A stretch of 44,326 bases of DNA from Lachnospiraceae bacterium. Lineage in GTDB: Bacteria; Bacillota; Clostridia; Lachnospirales; Lachnospiraceae. The stretch spans positions 1-44,326 of the forward strand of contig QXXL01000146.1 in assembly GCA_009911505.1 (NCBI GenBank), written 5' to 3'. How positions within the stretch are numbered: position 1 is the first letter of the stretch; each line of letters opens with the position of its first letter. A program made the translations under genes and the position numbers. The notes beneath the pieces were generated by a model. That model was not told where the DNA came from. It did not search any database and saw only the letters and a program-made list of their open reading frames with translations. Below are positions 1-8,067 of this stretch, one piece after another.

Positions 1-206
1 ACTGCATACCGGAAAAGCGTTTGCTGACTGTTGCGAACATGGCGTATACCATCCTTTGCTTCCTGGAGTTTGCTTTGCATAATATTATAGGGTTCCTCTT
101 GTTTTTTGTCTATATTTTTTTTGGAAGTTGTGATAGACTGATAATAGTTCTGCCTGCGTCTGGCAAAGCAGAATAAAATAAATATGAGAGAAAAGGAAGT
201 GGGGAT
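1..206. other. Left flank and leader of the DUF1653 gene
   Basis: No gene can be supported here. One plus frame is open from the edge to a TAA at 174-176 and encodes a hydrophobic stretch, and another is open to 80-82. Either could be the tail of a gene cut by the window edge, but neither is recognisable. A minus-strand ATG at 52-50, with an AGGA-containing stretch before it, could also be the start of a divergent gene running off the left edge. The last part (about 190-206) holds the purine-rich ribosome binding site of the next gene. Confidence 0.3.
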
Positions 207-731
207 ATGGACAGGCATGTGCCAAGGCCAGGAGAAAGATATATACATTTTAAAGGGAAACAATACCAGATTTTATGTATAGCATTCCATTCAGAGACGA
301 AAGAGCAGATGGTAGTATATCAGGCTCTTTATGACGATTTTGCATGCTATGTAAGGCCGCTTTGGATGTTTATGGGCGCTGTTGACCGCGAAAAATATCC
401 ACAAGCAGAGCAAAAATACAGGTTTGAGCTGGTGGATCCGGCGCCACAGGCAGAGTGCAGCGTGGCGGGGGATTCTGTTTCAGCTGTGAAAGCAGATGAA
501 AACATAGAGCAGGCAAATCCGGTTTTGCTGCAGTTTTTAGACGCGGATACCTTGGATGAAAAGTACAAAATCTTAAAGCTTCTGGAAAATACCGTTACGG
601 ATCGCCTGATTGATGATTTTGCGGTTGCGCTTGACTTGGTAATACCGGAAGGGAACCTTTATGATCGCTATTTACAGCTTTTAAACAGCGTGCGTACCAT
701 GCAGCGGTTTGAAAATAACCGTTTCCGATGA
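207..731 (+). CDS. DUF1653 domain protein
   Basis: The 174-residue protein begins with a clear DUF1653 domain (about residues 5-78). It shows the family pattern PGxxYxHFKGKQYxIL, then HSETKEQMVVYQALY, then VRPLxMFMG. The family is common in Firmicutes and proteobacteria as a small soluble domain of unknown function. After an acidic linker, a second part (about 105-174, starting LLQFLDADTLDEKY) looks helical and has no assignment. The start is chosen because AAGGAAG sits 8-14 nt upstream of ATG 207. There is no signal peptide or membrane segment, so it is probably cytoplasmic. It stands alone, and its 3' flank shows no convincing hairpin terminator. Confidence 0.85.
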   Translation: MDRHVPRPGERYIHFKGKQYQILCIAFHSETKEQMVVYQALYDDFACYVRPLWMFMGAVDREKYPQAEQKYRFELVDPAPQAECSVAGDSVSAVKADENIEQANPVLLQFLDADTLDEKYKILKLLENTVTDRLIDDFAVALDLVIPEGNLYDRYLQLLNSVRTMQRFENNRFR

Positions 732-795
732 GCTTTCATTAATATATTTGATAATTCTTTTTTTTTCTTTTTAATATTAAATATTTATCGTGTGG

Positions 796-824
796 TTGCC
801 ATATAGAGTAAGTTATGTTATACT
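796..824 (+). promoter_or_regulatory. Sigma-A promoter of the secreted FN3 protein gene
   Basis: TTGCCA (796-801), a 17-nt spacer and TATACT (819-824) lie 45 nt upstream of the ATG at 870. This is a near-consensus vegetative promoter. Confidence 0.75.
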
Positions 825-869
825 GTGTAAGCAGCTTATGATATTTAAAAAAAGAAAAGGAGAAATGAT

Positions 870-3725
870 ATGAAAAAGCAATTTTTAAAATCAGCTCTTT
901 GCCTTTCGCTTTCTGCTGCCGTGATATTTAGCGGAGCAGGCTCAGCATTGGCCCAAACAGCCGCGGCTGGCCAGCCAGACGCTGGGCCAGTGGAAGTAAC
1001 CGGACTACAGGCAGACGTGTCTGGGATAGCAGAAGAGGGGACACAAGAAGCTGAAGGAGAAGCAGCCGTGGCAGAAGAAACGGAAGCATCCCAAACAGAT
1101 TCTGAACCAGGGGATGCCGCGGCAGGCATTACAGCGGATGCATCTGCAGAAGAAAATACAGCAGATGTACAAGAAGATATCGACTCGCTTGGGGCTAAAA
1201 TTGTAGCTCCATATAACCTGGCTGCCATTACAGGGCTTGCATACGATCCCGCTACGGGAATCGTGTCATGGGATAAAGTTGTGGGAGCGACTTCTTATCG
1301 CATCGAAATAGATGATGCAGCCGGAAATAATATATATTCCTCGACTACAGACAGGCTATATGTCCGGCTCGATAAGGAAGATTTTTCAGAAAACGCAGGA
1401 TACCTGCTGAAAATAACTGCGAAGAACTATACGGAAATGTATCTGGTAGCGGATAATGTAGCATATTCAGACCGGAATAATTTTCAATACGACAGTTCTG
1501 TTGCCAAGACAGTAGGAGACGCTACCGTATATGCCCTTTATAAATATCCATGCACAGAGGCGCCGGCGCAGATTAGCACAATCATACGGTTTGCAACATC
1601 GCAGATCGTTTCGTCTTTGGCCGCCATTACATTTAAGGAAATAACGGGTTCGTATGCTGAGTTTTCTGTAACGCCTTCTGCAATCCAGTCTGGCGAGTAT
1701 GTACAGTATGATTATGCGAATAATGAAGGGTTTAAATCAGACGGCGCAGAATTAGTATCGTCTTATGGCTCGCTGTATGAATCAGCCGGAGTAATCGGTA
1801 CTATCCGGGTTCCATTATCTGATTTTACATCGGGGGACACCATTTATATCCGCGCGCGTGTATGTAACCCGAATTATGATTACAGCGCGGTACCGGGCCA
1901 GACATACGAGAACCGGTACAGCCAGTATGTAAAGCTTACCTACCAGATCCCGTCAGCAGCTATGAGGGATGTTTCTGTTGTCGTAACAGAGAATAGTATC
2001 CGTTTGAAACCGTCATGTGACGGAAGTGTAACTGGTTTTCAGTATCAGAGGAAAAACGGCAAGAAATGGACAGATCTGGCACAGCAATCGGATAATTATA
2101 CAGATAAAGGCCTAAAGGGCGATACGAAATATACATACCGTGTCAGGGCATATGTATATAATAAAAAGGCGAATAAGACATTCTATACAGGCTGGAAAAC
2201 AGTTAGCGCCTATACCTGGGGTTCTGCCTTAAACCTCAAAGGCTCTGCAGCCAGCGCTTCCTCTGTAAGCTTAAAATGGTCTAAAGTGGCCAAGGCAGAG
2301 GGTTATGAAATTTATCGTACGGACACAAGCAGCGGAACCTACAATATAGAAAAAGGGGATGGGGAAGAAGCATTCCAGAATGCAACGCTGGTCAAAACCA
2401 TGAAAAAGCCCAAAAAGGCAGCCTTCAAAGATAATAAGCTGTCAAAAGGCATGACATATACCTATATTGTACGCGCATACCGTACTGTTAATAAGAACAA
2501 ATACTATATCCAGGAAAGCATTAGTGTGCCGTTAACAGAGACGGAAGGGCTGGAAGTTTTAAATTCTTATTATACGGCAAAAGGGACCTATGTAGTAAAT
2601 TGGAAGAAAATGACAGGTATTTCCGGATATAAAGTAGAAAAGCGTGATCCAAGGACTAACCAGTATGTGCCTTATAAGACATTAGGGAAAAGCAAAGCTT
2701 CTATTACTCTGCCTAACGTAGCGGCGGGGGCAGCAGCAGTGGAATACCGTATCCGTCCATATAAAGGCAGCCGGTATTATGACGGCTGGACAGTATCGGT
2801 AAGGGCTATGCTTCCGGCTGTGAAAAATGTAAAAGCAACTAAGACGGCTGAAGGCGTCAAGGTTACCTGGTCTGCGGTTTCAGGCGCTGAATATTATCAA
2901 GTATACCGTGCAAAGAAAGACTCTGCTACATACAATAAGACAACCAAAACGTATTCTCTGGGCGAAGGCGCAGAACTTGTATACGAGTCCAATTATACAG
3001 ATACCAGCGCTGGCCTAAGCTTAGCGCCGGCATCAGGAGGGCCTTTGGGATATTACTACAGCAGCGCTGTTTGGAATGCTGTGGCTGACGGTAAATTTTA
3101 TGAAAGGATTTCTTCCTATGAGACAGCGTCAATTAAAGGTACAAGCGTAGTTGATAAAACAGTAAAAGTAAAAGCTTTGGTTCCCAAAAGCGAAGATCCG
3201 GCATATAACAGCGCAGCCGATCCGGATAAGGGGGATTTTAAAGAATACCAGAAAAATGCGGATGGCTCCTTAAAGACAAAAGAGGTTGTAATGGTAGAAG
3301 GGCCGCAGGCAGGGAGCGAGTACTTCTATTTTGTAAGGGCGGTTGCAAAACCTGCAAACGGCGCTAACGCCAATTCAGATTATACATACAGCGTAGGCTA
3401 TACCAAATCAGCCCATGTCGTATATACTGGCAAAGCAGCAGTAAAAAAAGCAAGCTCTTTTTCTGTCAGCAGCAAGAAAAAAGCGAATGTTACGGTTAAA
3501 ATCAAGAAAGTAAAAGGCGTCAAAGGCTATGCTATTTACCGTTCCACCAAACAAGGCAAAGGCTATGTAAAGGTTGGGGCAACTACAAAAACAACTTACA
3601 CCGATACCAATGTAGCAGGCGGCAAGACTTATTATTACAAAGTAGCAGCTTATAAACAAACCGAAAATGGAACGTTTATGTACTCCAAAATGTCGAAAGC
3701 CAAAAAAGTAAAAGTAAAGAAATAA
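870..3725 (+). CDS. Secreted multi-fibronectin type III protein
   Basis: The 951-residue product starts with a typical signal peptide (MKKQFLKSALCLSLSAA, cut near SALA-Q at about residue 29). An acidic Ala/Glu/Thr-rich low-complexity stretch follows to about residue 110. The rest is a chain of FN3-like domains at roughly 117-205, 367-450, 455-555, 557-645 and 650-840, recognisable by repeats such as VSWDKVVGATSYRIEI, LKWSKVAKAEGYEIYR and VTWSAVSGAEYYQVYR. The last about 95 residues form a very Lys-rich FN3-like domain ending KKVKVKK. No catalytic domain, LPXTG or transmembrane anchor is visible. AAGGAG ends 7 nt before ATG 870. The protein probably acts at the cell surface as an adhesin or scaffold, but no specific function can be assigned. 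The tail resembles the tails of two GH31 enzymes downstream. Confidence 0.8.
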   Translation: MKKQFLKSALCLSLSAAVIFSGAGSALAQTAAAGQPDAGPVEVTGLQADVSGIAEEGTQEAEGEAAVAEETEASQTDSEPGDAAAGITADASAEENTADVQEDIDSLGAKIVAPYNLAAITGLAYDPATGIVSWDKVVGATSYRIEIDDAAGNNIYSSTTDRLYVRLDKEDFSENAGYLLKITAKNYTEMYLVADNVAYSDRNNFQYDSSVAKTVGDATVYALYKYPCTEAPAQISTIIRFATSQIVSSLAAITFKEITGSYAEFSVTPSAIQSGEYVQYDYANNEGFKSDGAELVSSYGSLYESAGVIGTIRVPLSDFTSGDTIYIRARVCNPNYDYSAVPGQTYENRYSQYVKLTYQIPSAAMRDVSVVVTENSIRLKPSCDGSVTGFQYQRKNGKKWTDLAQQSDNYTDKGLKGDTKYTYRVRAYVYNKKANKTFYTGWKTVSAYTWGSALNLKGSAASASSVSLKWSKVAKAEGYEIYRTDTSSGTYNIEKGDGEEAFQNATLVKTMKKPKKAAFKDNKLSKGMTYTYIVRAYRTVNKNKYYIQESISVPLTETEGLEVLNSYYTAKGTYVVNWKKMTGISGYKVEKRDPRTNQYVPYKTLGKSKASITLPNVAAGAAAVEYRIRPYKGSRYYDGWTVSVRAMLPAVKNVKATKTAEGVKVTWSAVSGAEYYQVYRAKKDSATYNKTTKTYSLGEGAELVYESNYTDTSAGLSLAPASGGPLGYYYSSAVWNAVADGKFYERISSYETASIKGTSVVDKTVKVKALVPKSEDPAYNSAADPDKGDFKEYQKNADGSLKTKEVVMVEGPQAGSEYFYFVRAVAKPANGANANSDYTYSVGYTKSAHVVYTGKAAVKKASSFSVSSKKKANVTVKIKKVKGVKGYAIYRSTKQGKGYVKVGATTKTTYTDTNVAGGKTYYYKVAAYKQTENGTFMYSKMSKAKKVKVKK

Positions 3726-3733
3726 AACGCGAT

Positions 3734-3778
3734 AAAACTCCCCCAGAGACTTTAAAGCCAGTCTTTGGGGGAGTTTTT
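3734..3778. terminator. Bidirectional intrinsic terminator
   Basis: AAAACTCCCCCAGAGAC (3734-3750) pairs with the arm at 3761-3778 and is followed by a T run. Read on the minus strand the hairpin is also followed by TTTTATC. It lies between convergent genes and overlaps the stop codon of the minus-strand CYTH gene, so it probably serves both. Confidence 0.85.
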
Positions 3779-4220
3779 ACTGATGGCTTAATGCGCTGTT
3801 GTGGTATTTTGGGGAAAATGTTACATCTTCCCCGAACCAGTCTGGCGGAATAAAAGAATCTGCTTCTTCTTTGGATTCAAACTCTACCTCCGCCATTACC
3901 AATGGCGCTAGTGTATCTAAAAATACATCCAGTTCTATTGTATATTTGTCCTGGTAGGGGATATGGTAACGGACTTTATGGATTAAAATACCGTCCGTTT
4001 TTTGGCGCAGGTGTTCATATGACGCCTTGGTCAGCGGAAGGTTGTACTCCTCGCGTACCATGAGCCCGCCGCTTTTGTATGTCAGGATATAATCGTCATT
4101 GGATTTGCGGATGCGTACAACCGGGGCGGTTGATAAATACCCCTGCTCAATTTCTTTTTTGGGATAATCCATATAGCCGTCTGGAAGCTTGGGGATTAAA
4201 TATTTGCGCTCAATTTCCAT
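3777..4220 (-). CDS. CYTH domain protein (triphosphate tunnel metalloenzyme)
   Basis: The 147-residue protein opens with MEIERK, the ExExK signature of CYTH/triphosphate tunnel metalloenzymes (E2, E4, K6). Further basic and acidic strands that line such a tunnel follow (VRIRKS, ILTYKS, YTIELDVF, VMAEVEFES). Characterised small bacterial CYTH proteins hydrolyse inorganic tripolyphosphate or nucleoside triphosphates with a divalent metal; which substrate applies here cannot be told. It is the last gene of the asnA cluster. Only 8 nt separate it from the stop of the DJ-1 gene and its own ribosome binding site is weak, which suggests translational coupling. Its stop codon is inside the shared terminator. 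Confidence 0.85.
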   Translation of the reverse strand: MEIERKYLIPKLPDGYMDYPKKEIEQGYLSTAPVVRIRKSNDDYILTYKSGGLMVREEYNLPLTKASYEHLRQKTDGILIHKVRYHIPYQDKYTIELDVFLDTLAPLVMAEVEFESKEEADSFIPPDWFGEDVTFSPKYHNSALSHQ

Positions 4221-4228
4221 GGCAGATT

Positions 4229-4777
4229 TTACCGGTATACAAGCTTCTGCTTTAAATCACAGACAGCGGAAGCGTCCTTGTAATATTCCACAATGGCAAG
4301 CGCAAAGTCAATCGCAGTCCCCATGCCGCGGCTGGTAATCACATTGCCGTCGGTTACAACCGTTTCTTCCAAAACCGAGGCGCCTGTCAGCTTATCTTCA
4401 AACCCTGGATGGCAGGCGGCCCGTTTACCCTTTAAAATCCCGGCAGCGCCAAGCACGGATGGCGCTGCGCAGATGGCGGCGACCAGTTTCCCTTTTTGGG
4501 CAAACGAACAAATAACAGAGTTTACGCCCTCATGCCCTCCCAGCTTTAAAGTGCCTGGCATACCGCCAGGGAGTATGGCGGCGTCATAGCTTTCTAAATC
4601 TGCTTCTTCAAACACCGTATCTGCTTCAAATTTGATTCCGTGCGAACCGGTTACGGTGCAAGTTTCGCCAATCGAAACCATATCAATTGCAATTCCGGCA
4701 CGGCGCAGCACGTCGACGACTGTCAGGCCTTCGATTTCTTCACAGCCGTCTGCCATAAAAATAGCTGTTTTACCCAT
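4229..4777 (-). CDS. DJ-1/PfpI (ThiJ) family protein
   Basis: The 182-residue protein has the DJ-1 superfamily fold signatures. An acidic pocket residue lies in GCEEIE (E16), and the nucleophile-elbow cysteine is C103 in AAICAAPSVLG. It is most like the YajL/ThiJ branch, whose members have been described as chaperones or deglycase-like enzymes; the physiological role is debated. The reading frame continues upstream, but the start is placed at 4777 because AGGAGGTT (complement of 4783-4790) precedes that ATG, and MGKTAIFMADG is the usual family N terminus. It lies 29 nt downstream of asnA and 8 nt before the CYTH gene in one transcription unit. Confidence 0.88.
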   Translation of the reverse strand: MGKTAIFMADGCEEIEGLTVVDVLRRAGIAIDMVSIGETCTVTGSHGIKFEADTVFEEADLESYDAAILPGGMPGTLKLGGHEGVNSVICSFAQKGKLVAAICAAPSVLGAAGILKGKRAACHPGFEDKLTGASVLEETVVTDGNVITSRGMGTAIDFALAIVEYYKDASAVCDLKQKLVYR

Positions 4778-4806
4778 AAAAAACCTCCTAAATAAATTAA
4801 TTTGCT

Positions 4807-5817
4807 TTAAAGAAGCGGGATACCGCTTTTTTTGCATTCTGCTGCCATTTCATCCGGCCAGAGCGAAGACTGCACTTCGCCAATATGCGCTTTCCGTAAA
4901 AAAAACATACAGATCCGCGACTGGCCAATCCCGCCGCCAACGGTAAACGGCAGCGTACCGTCAATAATTGCTTTTTGGAATGGCAGTCCGGCGCGTTCTG
5001 TACATCCTGCTTTTTCAAGCTGGGAAAGCAAAGCGTCCTTATCTACCCGGATTCCCATAGACGATAATTCCAGTGCAATATCCAAAACAGGGTAATAGAT
5101 GACAATATCCGCATTAAGGGCCCAGTCATCGTAATCCGGTGCGCGCCCGTCATGGGGCTTGCCGTTTTTGAGCGTGTCTCCAATCTGCATAATGCAGACT
5201 GCCCCTTTTTCTTTACAGATGTGGTATTCCCGCTCCTTTGGCGTAAGTTTGGGGTATTTATCTTCCAGCTGTGCTGTCGTAATAAAAAAGATATCGTGCG
5301 GCAGGATTTCTTCTATATAATCATACTGGATAGACATATATTTTTCTGTTTTGCGCAGGCACGAATAAACAGTGCGTACTGTAGATTCTAGGAATTCAAG
5401 CGTACGGTCTTCTTTGCGGATTACCTTTTCCCAGTCCCATTGATCCACGAAAATAGAATGGATGTTGTCTGTTTCTTCGTCACGCCTGATTGCGTTCATA
5501 TCTGTATAAATGCCTTCCCCTACAGTAAATCCATATTTTTGCAGCGCATAGCGTTTCCATTTTGCAAGGGAATGGACAACTTCTGCCTGTTTGCCGCCCT
5601 GCTCCTTAATGTCAAAGGAAACCGGGCGTTCTACGCCATTTAGGTTGTCGTTGAGCCCGGAAGCGGGATCTACGAAAAGAGGCGCAGATACGCGCGATAA
5701 ATTAAGGCGCGAAGACAGCAGGTTTTGAAAAAAATCTTTTACCGTTTTAATCGCAATCTGCGTATCATGCAGGTTGAGGAAGGAACGGTAATTCTGAGGT
5801 ATAATAATAGTTCCCAT
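4807..5817 (-). CDS. asnA: Aspartate-ammonia ligase (AsnA-type asparagine synthetase)
   Basis: The 336-residue product matches AsnA, the ammonia-dependent asparagine synthetase related to class II aminoacyl-tRNA synthetases. Visible segments include VSAPLFVDPASGLNDNLNG, the ERPVSFDIK strand, VHSLAKWKRYAL, VGEGIYTDMNAIRRDE, HSIFVDQWDWEK, and near the C terminus the GGGIGQSRICMFFL motif typical of the class II catalytic core. It makes L-asparagine, AMP and PPi from L-aspartate, ammonia and ATP. The length is normal (about 330 residues). An upstream in-frame ATG at 5904 exists, but the start is set at 5817 where AAAGGAG precedes it and MGTIIIPQNY fits the family. A promoter lies just upstream, so asnA heads a unit with the DJ-1 and CYTH genes. 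Confidence 0.95.
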   Translation of the reverse strand: MGTIIIPQNYRSFLNLHDTQIAIKTVKDFFQNLLSSRLNLSRVSAPLFVDPASGLNDNLNGVERPVSFDIKEQGGKQAEVVHSLAKWKRYALQKYGFTVGEGIYTDMNAIRRDEETDNIHSIFVDQWDWEKVIRKEDRTLEFLESTVRTVYSCLRKTEKYMSIQYDYIEEILPHDIFFITTAQLEDKYPKLTPKEREYHICKEKGAVCIMQIGDTLKNGKPHDGRAPDYDDWALNADIVIYYPVLDIALELSSMGIRVDKDALLSQLEKAGCTERAGLPFQKAIIDGTLPFTVGGGIGQSRICMFFLRKAHIGEVQSSLWPDEMAAECKKSGIPLL

Positions 5818-5851
5818 GGTTTTAACTCCTTTATGATGTTTGATAGTATGT

Positions 5852-5879
5852 ATTGTAGCACACAGGGAGGTTTTTTCAA
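5852..5879 (-). promoter_or_regulatory. Promoter of asnA
   Basis: On the minus strand TTGAAA (5879-5874), 16 nt and TACAAT (5857-5852) precede asnA. The -35 box overlaps the stop region of the upstream alpha/beta hydrolase gene. Confidence 0.6.
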
Positions 5880-6544
5880 TAAGAATGTGTGGAAAAAAAT
5901 TCATCCAGCAAGGGAAAGAGCTTAGGGCTTCTGACTACATAGCTGAAATGGTTTTCTTCTGGCAGTATCTTTAGTATAGCGCCTGGAATAGAAGAGGCAA
6001 TCCGCACAGTTTCACTTTTGCGGATCATATCTTTTGAGCCGGCGAGAATCAGAGAAGGGATGGCGATCCGCGACAGTTCTGACCGTGTAATGTGGGGTTC
6101 TGTCAGCATTAAGCGTATCAGCGGGTCCTTTTTCTTGAAATAAGCCATTTGCACAGAAAGCCTTGGGAAAAATTTAAAACCAGAAGGGGCAAGGTTTGCA
6201 CCGCTTACAGCAAGGGCAGAGAACATGGCGGGATATTTGGCGGCTGCAATAAGGCCGGTGATGCCCCCGTCGCTAAAGCCGAAAAAAGCAGGCTTTACCA
6301 GCTCGAGCGCCTGGATGAATGCGGCGATATCCTCTGCCATATCGGCATAGTGGTATTCATGCGGCTTAGAGCTTTGGCCGTGGCCGCGGGTATCTAGGGC
6401 ATATACGGTGTGCTTTTTGGAAAGTTCAGGGGCCAGTACATCAAAAATCTTATGTGTTTCCTTGTTCCCATGCGCTAAAATAACGGGGGAACCTTCTCCG
6501 GTTTTTTCGTAGTAAATAACTTGTCCGTTTAATTGGATATACAT
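5876..6544 (-). CDS. Alpha/beta hydrolase
   Basis: This is a 222-residue alpha/beta hydrolase fold protein without a signal peptide. It shows the HG oxyanion motif (VILAHGNKE), the RGHGQS loop, the nucleophile elbow GFSDGG (S91), the acid D172 in LAGSKDMI and the base H199 in PEENHFSYV. This is a complete Ser-Asp-His triad. The family includes esterases, lipases and C-C hydrolases; the substrate cannot be inferred. An in-frame stop lies just upstream, so ATG 6544 is the only ATG choice. GGAGGAGG is about 15 nt away, which is longer than usual. It precedes asnA by 58 nt, but asnA has its own promoter. Confidence 0.85.
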   Translation of the reverse strand: MYIQLNGQVIYYEKTGEGSPVILAHGNKETHKIFDVLAPELSKKHTVYALDTRGHGQSSKPHEYHYADMAEDIAAFIQALELVKPAFFGFSDGGITGLIAAAKYPAMFSALAVSGANLAPSGFKFFPRLSVQMAYFKKKDPLIRLMLTEPHITRSELSRIAIPSLILAGSKDMIRKSETVRIASSIPGAILKILPEENHFSYVVRSPKLFPLLDEFFSTHSY

Positions 6545-6578
6545 GTTTGGCTTTTAGGCCTCCTCCCTGTTTTTTTAC

Positions 6579-6587
6579 AGTATAACA
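6579..6587 (-). promoter_or_regulatory. Extended -10 promoter of the alpha/beta hydrolase gene
   Basis: On the minus strand TGT-TATACT (6587-6579) forms an extended -10 element about 35 nt upstream of the start codon. The -35 region is weak (ATGAAA at 16 nt). Confidence 0.5.
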
Positions 6588-6615
6588 TATATTTTTTTAT
6601 TTTCATACCCAAACC

Positions 6616-6645
6616 TTGAACATTAAAAACCAAATATGTTACAAT
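6616..6645 (+). promoter_or_regulatory. Promoter of the membrane protein-lspA unit
   Basis: TTGAAC (6616-6621), 18 nt and TACAAT (6640-6645) preceded by TGT form an extended -10 promoter. An in-frame ATG at 6636 overlaps the -10 region and so cannot be on this transcript, which moves the start of the next gene to 6678. Confidence 0.6.
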
Positions 6646-6677
6646 GGAATAACACGCAAAAGGGATGGTGGTGTGGT

Positions 6678-7109
6678 ATGCCAAAAAAAGATATTCAAGT
6701 ATGGGAAATCATCATAGAATCAATTGCCGCTGTGGCAGCGGTTGTTATCATTGCCTTGCAGCTTTACTACGGTTATATATACGAAAGCGGTATTGCCACT
6801 ATGGTTTACCGCCTGCTGCCCCTTGTGCTTTTATATGCGGCTATGACCGTGCTGCAGATCTATCCGGAGTTTTTAAATGGGATGGGCAGTGAGCCGCTGC
6901 AGGGTATGGTCCGTGTGTATGCAGTCCGTATGGTAAGGAATATTAAGCTTCTGCTGGTATTTGGGATATTGCTGCCTTCTGCTGCAGATGTGCTTGGGAT
7001 TTCTGTGGACGAGGCATATAGTTTGTTGGTTTTGGCTGGTATCCTTGGCAATATCGGGTACTATATCTTGCGGATTTATAAATATAATACAAAAAAGAAA
7101 GGAAGGTAA
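6678..7109 (+). CDS. Small membrane protein of unknown function
   Basis: The 143-residue protein has about four hydrophobic segments: residues 10-32 (IIIESIAAVAAVVIIALQ), 42-62 (VYRLLPLVLLYAAMTVLQ), about 88-106 (NIKLLLVFGILLPSAA) and 115-133 (SLLVLAGILGNIGYYIL). A basic tail follows. I do not recognise a named family. The start is placed at ATG 6678 because the upstream ATG 6636 overlaps the promoter -10; the ribosome binding site here is weak (AAAGGGA). The gene is 5 nt from the LspA-like gene and is surely co-transcribed with it, so a shared role at the membrane is possible but only an inference. Confidence 0.6.
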   Translation: MPKKDIQVWEIIIESIAAVAAVVIIALQLYYGYIYESGIATMVYRLLPLVLLYAAMTVLQIYPEFLNGMGSEPLQGMVRVYAVRMVRNIKLLLVFGILLPSAADVLGISVDEAYSLLVLAGILGNIGYYILRIYKYNTKKKGR

Positions 7110-7114
7110 TTAAT

Positions 7115-7603
7115 ATGGGACTGGATAGAAAAAAGGCATTTTTGGCGCTTCCAGCCGTGGTATTTGGTGCGGACTGGACGCTGAAACGCTACATAGAAAA
7201 GAACATGGAGACAGGGGAGGAAAAAGAGGTTTGCGGCGGCAGGCTGATTATACGGAAGCATTATAATGACGGGGCTGCATTCGGGCTTTTCGGCGCTTAT
7301 CCCAAAGCGGTAGCGGCGGTACATGGGGGGCTTTTAGCGGCAGCAGCAGCCTGTTATGCCGTACTGCTTAGGGAAGAGGGTAAAAACAGCATTAAGATAG
7401 CCACAGGGCTGCTTTTGGGCGGCGGGTTCTGCAATTTCTGGGATCGCCTGACAAAGCAGCATGTCGTAGATTATATGTCTTTTAATGTCAAATGCAGCCG
7501 TCTGCGGAAGGTTGTGTTTAATTTGTCGGATTTGTTTGTTTTTGCCGGTGCAGTGATGAATTTGTTTTTTGTAAATCTGGCAAAGAAAAGGAAAAAAGAA
7601 TAA
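7115..7603 (+). CDS. Signal peptidase II (LspA)-like protein
   Basis: The 162-residue integral membrane protein carries the LspA motifs: FGADWTLKRYIEKN, then NDGAAFGLF (family N-x-GAAF), then CNFWDRLTKQHVVDY and FNLSD. The two aspartates that form the catalytic dyad in lipoprotein signal peptidase are present (VVD and SD, about 20 residues apart). LspA cuts diacylated prolipoproteins just before the lipobox cysteine. The sequence departs from textbook LspA in several places (NFWDR for NLIDR, an insertion with KCSRLRK before the second Asp). It may be a second, divergent paralogue rather than the housekeeping enzyme. GGAAGG precedes ATG 7115. Confidence 0.75.
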   Translation: MGLDRKKAFLALPAVVFGADWTLKRYIEKNMETGEEKEVCGGRLIIRKHYNDGAAFGLFGAYPKAVAAVHGGLLAAAAACYAVLLREEGKNSIKIATGLLLGGGFCNFWDRLTKQHVVDYMSFNVKCSRLRKVVFNLSDLFVFAGAVMNLFFVNLAKKRKKE

Positions 7604-7607
7604 TAAG

Positions 7608-7640
7608 AAGGGCCTGCCGCTGGCAGGCCCTTTGTGCTTA
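7608..7640 (+). terminator. Probable intrinsic terminator after the lspA-like gene
   Basis: AAGGGCCTGCC (7608-7618) pairs perfectly with 7622-7632 around a 3-nt loop. The T tract after it is short (TTTGTGCTT), so its efficiency is uncertain. The 110 bases from here to the cold-shock gene hold nothing else I can identify. Confidence 0.6.
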
Positions 7641-7743
7641 ATCATTTCCCGTTCCACTATCTTTATCCATAAATAATCAAATTAACGATAACATCATTAT
7701 GAAAAAGGTACGTTGAATAGTTGCTGATTAAAGGGTGATATGT

Positions 7744-7947
7744 TTATTGTACCACGGTAACGTTAGTCGCCTGAGGTCCTTTTTCTCCGTCCACTACTTC
7801 AAACTCAACAGAAGCGCCTTCCTCTAAGGATTTAAAACCTTCCATGTTAAGCCCTGAATAATGAACGAATACGTCGTTGCCGGCTTCGTCTGATATGAAA
7901 CCGTAGCCTTTCTGGTTGTTAAACCATTTTACTGTACCTTTGTTCAT
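7744..7947 (-). CDS. Cold-shock protein, CspA family
   Basis: The 67-residue single cold-shock domain has the RNA-binding motifs RNP1 (KGYGFI, residues 13-18) and RNP2 (VFVHY, 26-30), and the typical start [14 protein letters not shown]. It binds single-stranded nucleic acid and acts as an RNA chaperone in the cytoplasm. The length is exactly that of the family. GGAGG is 7 nt before the ATG. It is monocistronic, with its own promoter at 7994-8022. Confidence 0.95.
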   Translation of the reverse strand: MNKGTVKWFNNQKGYGFISDEAGNDVFVHYSGLNMEGFKSLEEGASVEFEVVDGEKGPQATNVTVVQ

Positions 7948-7993
7948 GAGCGTACCTCCAAATATTAAATTATGCAGCTAAATGCATGACGCA

Positions 7994-8022
7994 AGTATAG
8001 CATATGTTATCGTAAAAGTAAA
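7994..8022 (-). promoter_or_regulatory. Promoter of the cold-shock gene
   Basis: On the minus strand TTTACT (8022-8017), 17 nt and TATACT (7999-7994) give a leader of about 40 nt. This is shorter than the long thermosensing leader of E. coli cspA. Confidence 0.65.
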
Positions 8023-8067
8023 GAAAAAATTGAAGTTTCTATGGTTACCCAGTTTTGCATCAATTAC

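Noticed and set aside
845..1228. Minus-strand open frame opposite the acidic start of the FN3 protein
   Set aside because: Low-complexity Ser/Ala product, overlaps the promoter and ribosome binding site of the plus-strand gene, no start signal of its own.
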